Assembly: GCA_037783545.1 (NCBI GenBank)
Contig: JBBELK010000066.1
Span: forward strand, 62,001 to 126,000
Reading direction: 5' to 3'
Origin: Henricia sp. BOLD:AAB3569
Lineage: Eukaryota; Echinodermata; Asteroidea; Spinulosida; Echinasteridae
DNA length: 64,000 nucleotides
Positions 62,511-64,000 of this stretch are shown here, piece by piece. A program made the translations under genes and the position numbers. The notes below the pieces were generated by a model. The model did no database searches, was not told the origin of the DNA, and worked only from the letters and a program-made list of their open reading frames with translations. Each line of letters begins with the position of its first letter. The first letter of the stretch is position 1.

Positions 62511-64000
62511 GTGTGTCCCAAATGCCGGCAAATTTGGAAATCAAGGAATTTTCCAACCAACTTCAAATTTTGCATGCTCCAAACTGTATATATTCCGCAC
62601 TTGTCATGCAAAATTTACAGATTTTCGCTGGGAAATGACGGAGAAATTTCAGAGTTTAGGGAAAACGGAGCTCGGCTGCGTGGTTATTTCCCTAACCGTG
62701 GCTGTTGGGACACCCTGCGCATGCGCCGCGCTGGTGTACATTTGTACGGCCGTTGACTCACCCCAGATTGTGACGGGAATAAGGTCAAAGTGTGTCCCAA
62801 ATGCCAGCAAATTTGGAAATCAAGGAATTTTCCAACCAACTTCAAATTTTGCATGCTCCAAACTGTATATATTCCGCACTTGTCATGCAAAATTGACAGA
62901 TTTTCGCTGGGAAATGACGGAGAAATTTCAGAGTTTAGTGAAAACGGAGCTCGGCTGCGTGGTTATTCCCCTAACCGTGGCTGTTGGGACACCCTGCGCC
63001 GCGCTGGTGTACATTTGTACGGCCGTTGACTCACCCCAGATTGTGACGGGAATTAGGTCAAAGTGTGTCCCAAATGCCGGCAAATTTGGAAATCAAGGAA
63101 TTTTCCAACCAACTTCAAATTTTGCATGCTCCAAACTGTATATATTCCGCACTTGTCATGCAAAATTGACAGATTTTCGCTCGGAAATGACGGAGAAATT
63201 TCAGAGTTTAGGGAAAACGGAGCTCGGCTGCGTGGTTATTCCCCTAACCGTGGCTGTTGGGACACCCTGCGCATGCGCCGCGCTGGTGTACATTTGTACG
63301 GCCGTCTACTCACCCCAGATTGTGACGGGAATTAGGTCAAAGTGTGTCCCAAATGCCGGCAAATTTGGAAATCAAGGAATTTTCCAACCAACTTCAAATT
63401 TTGCATGCTCCAAACTGTATATATTCCGCACTTGTCATGCAAAATTGACAGATTTTCGCTGGGAAATGACGGAGAAATTTCAGAGTTTAGGGAAAACGGA
63501 GCTCGGCTGCGTGGTTATTCCCCTAACCGTGGCTGTTGGGACACCCTGCGCATCCGCCGCGCTGGTGTACATTTGTACGGCCGTTGACTCACCCCAGATT
63601 GTGACGGGAATTAGGTCAAAGTGTGTCCCAAATGCCGGCAAATTTGGAAATCAAGGAATTTTCCAATCAACTTCAAATTTTGCATGCTCCAAACTGTATA
63701 TATTCCGCACTTGTCATGCAAAATTGACAGATTTTCGCTTGGAAATGACGGAGAAATTTCAGAGTTTAGGGAAAACGGAGCTCGGCTGCGTGGTTATTCC
63801 CCTAACCGTGGCTGTTGGGACACCCTGCGCATGCGCCGCGCTGGTGTACATTTGTACGGCCGTTGACTCACCCCAGATTGTGACGGGAATTAGGTCAAAG
63901 TGTGTCCCAAATGCCGACAAATTTGGAAATCAAGGAATTTTCCAACCAACTTCAAATTTTGCATGCTCCAAACTGTATATATTCCGCACTTGTCATGCAA
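61566..64000 (+). repeat. 1668-bp higher-order repeat (6-mer) at the right edge
   Basis: Monomers registering at 61674, 61953 and 62232 recur at 63342, 63621 and 63900 (offset 1668, five 279-bp units and one 273-bp unit). Shared marks are GCGCATCCGCC, CCAATCAACTTC with CGCTTGGAAATG, then GCCGACAAA. Units between them carry private changes: GGGACACACTGCG near 62432, GGGAATAAGGTC near 62778, ATGCCAGCAAA near 62803, CGCTCGGAAATG near 63181 and GCCGTCTACTC near 63304. The second copy is cut by the window edge, so the array continues to the right. Confidence 0.87.

Larger units (their letters stand above)
2797..64000 (+). repeat. 273/279-bp satellite array, about 222 monomers
   Basis: This is an uninterrupted head-to-tail array with no insertion of any other element. 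Using the word GTGTGTCCC as register, 222 points run from 2899 to 63900. The 221 intervals are 107 of 273 bp, 107 of 279 bp, four of 280, two of 277 and one of 263, and they sum exactly to the observed span. The 6-bp difference is presence or absence of ATGCGC inside the GC-rich patch after GGGACACCCTGCGC. Monomers differ at only a few positions each. The same variants recur in blocks, giving higher-order repeats that are listed separately. The last monomer starts at 63792 and is cut by the window edge. The plus strand is an arbitrary choice. The size and homogeneity fit centromeric, pericentromeric, subtelomeric or interstitial satellite; the sequence alone does not say which. Confidence 0.98.

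Noticed and set aside
2813-63335. Many long plus-strand open frames (up to 6659 codons) as giant repeat proteins
   Set aside because: They start at GTG or TTG, are ended by amplified stops and frameshifts, show no silent-site bias among monomers, and owe their length to a unit length divisible by three.
2899-63866. About 190 near-identical frames of 79 or 81 codons (MCPKCRQIWKSRNF type), one per monomer
   Set aside because: They are the second forward frame of the same satellite unit, begin with GTG, and end at a TGA present in nearly every unit. The CPKC pair looks like a zinc knuckle only by chance.
2797-64000. CRISPR-like array, because of regular spacing
   Set aside because: The whole period is conserved; there are no unique spacers, the unit is far too long, and no cas genes are present.
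2797-64000. rRNA, tRNA or other RNA genes within the repeat unit
   Set aside because: No rRNA core sequences, no tRNA cloverleaf, and no pol III box A/B pair were recognised in the unit.

Overview
This window is almost wholly non-genic, tandemly repeated DNA from a eukaryote, most likely an animal. The eukaryote call rests on two unrelated satellite families side by side, nested higher-order repeat structure over 61 kb, and no operon, RNA gene or bacterial-style gene. The animal call is weaker. It rests mainly on one near-consensus CTCF-type motif (2716-2734) and a CREB-type palindrome (2606-2613) in the only non-repetitive stretch. I cannot name the species.

Layout. (1) 1-1349: AT-rich satellite with a 331-bp unit, four full copies plus a 25-bp stub. 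It is cut by the left window edge and its last copy is the most diverged. (2) 1350-2796: the only single-copy DNA, AT-rich on the left and CpG-rich from about 2276. It holds many short inverted repeats, a CRE palindrome and a CTCF-like site, but no convincing gene. (3) 2797-64000: one uninterrupted head-to-tail satellite array that runs off the right edge. I count 222 monomer registration points, giving 221 complete monomers and one partial. Of the 221 register-to-register intervals, 107 are 273 bp, 107 are 279 bp, and the rest are 277 (two), 280 (four) and 263 (one); these sum exactly to the observed span. The 6-bp difference is a tandem duplication inside a GC-rich patch.

Inside the array, diagnostic variants show higher-order repeats of several sizes: about 825 bp (3-mer), 1644 bp (6-mer), 2766 bp offset (10-mer), 2749 bp (10-mer, two full copies with about five differences), 4974 bp offset (18-mer, about 4.8 kb with no difference that I could find), 1377/1383 bp (5-mer), 4149 bp (15-mer) and 1668 bp (6-mer). 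Rare variants also recur tens of kilobases apart. This is the pattern expected of unequal crossing-over, gene conversion and segmental amplification.

The array carries very long open frames, the longest nearly 20 kb, because both main unit lengths are multiples of three and one forward frame of the consensus lacks stops. Amplified stop codons and frameshifts, mostly amino-acid-changing variants and non-ATG starts argue that these are not proteins. No gene product is called anywhere in the window.
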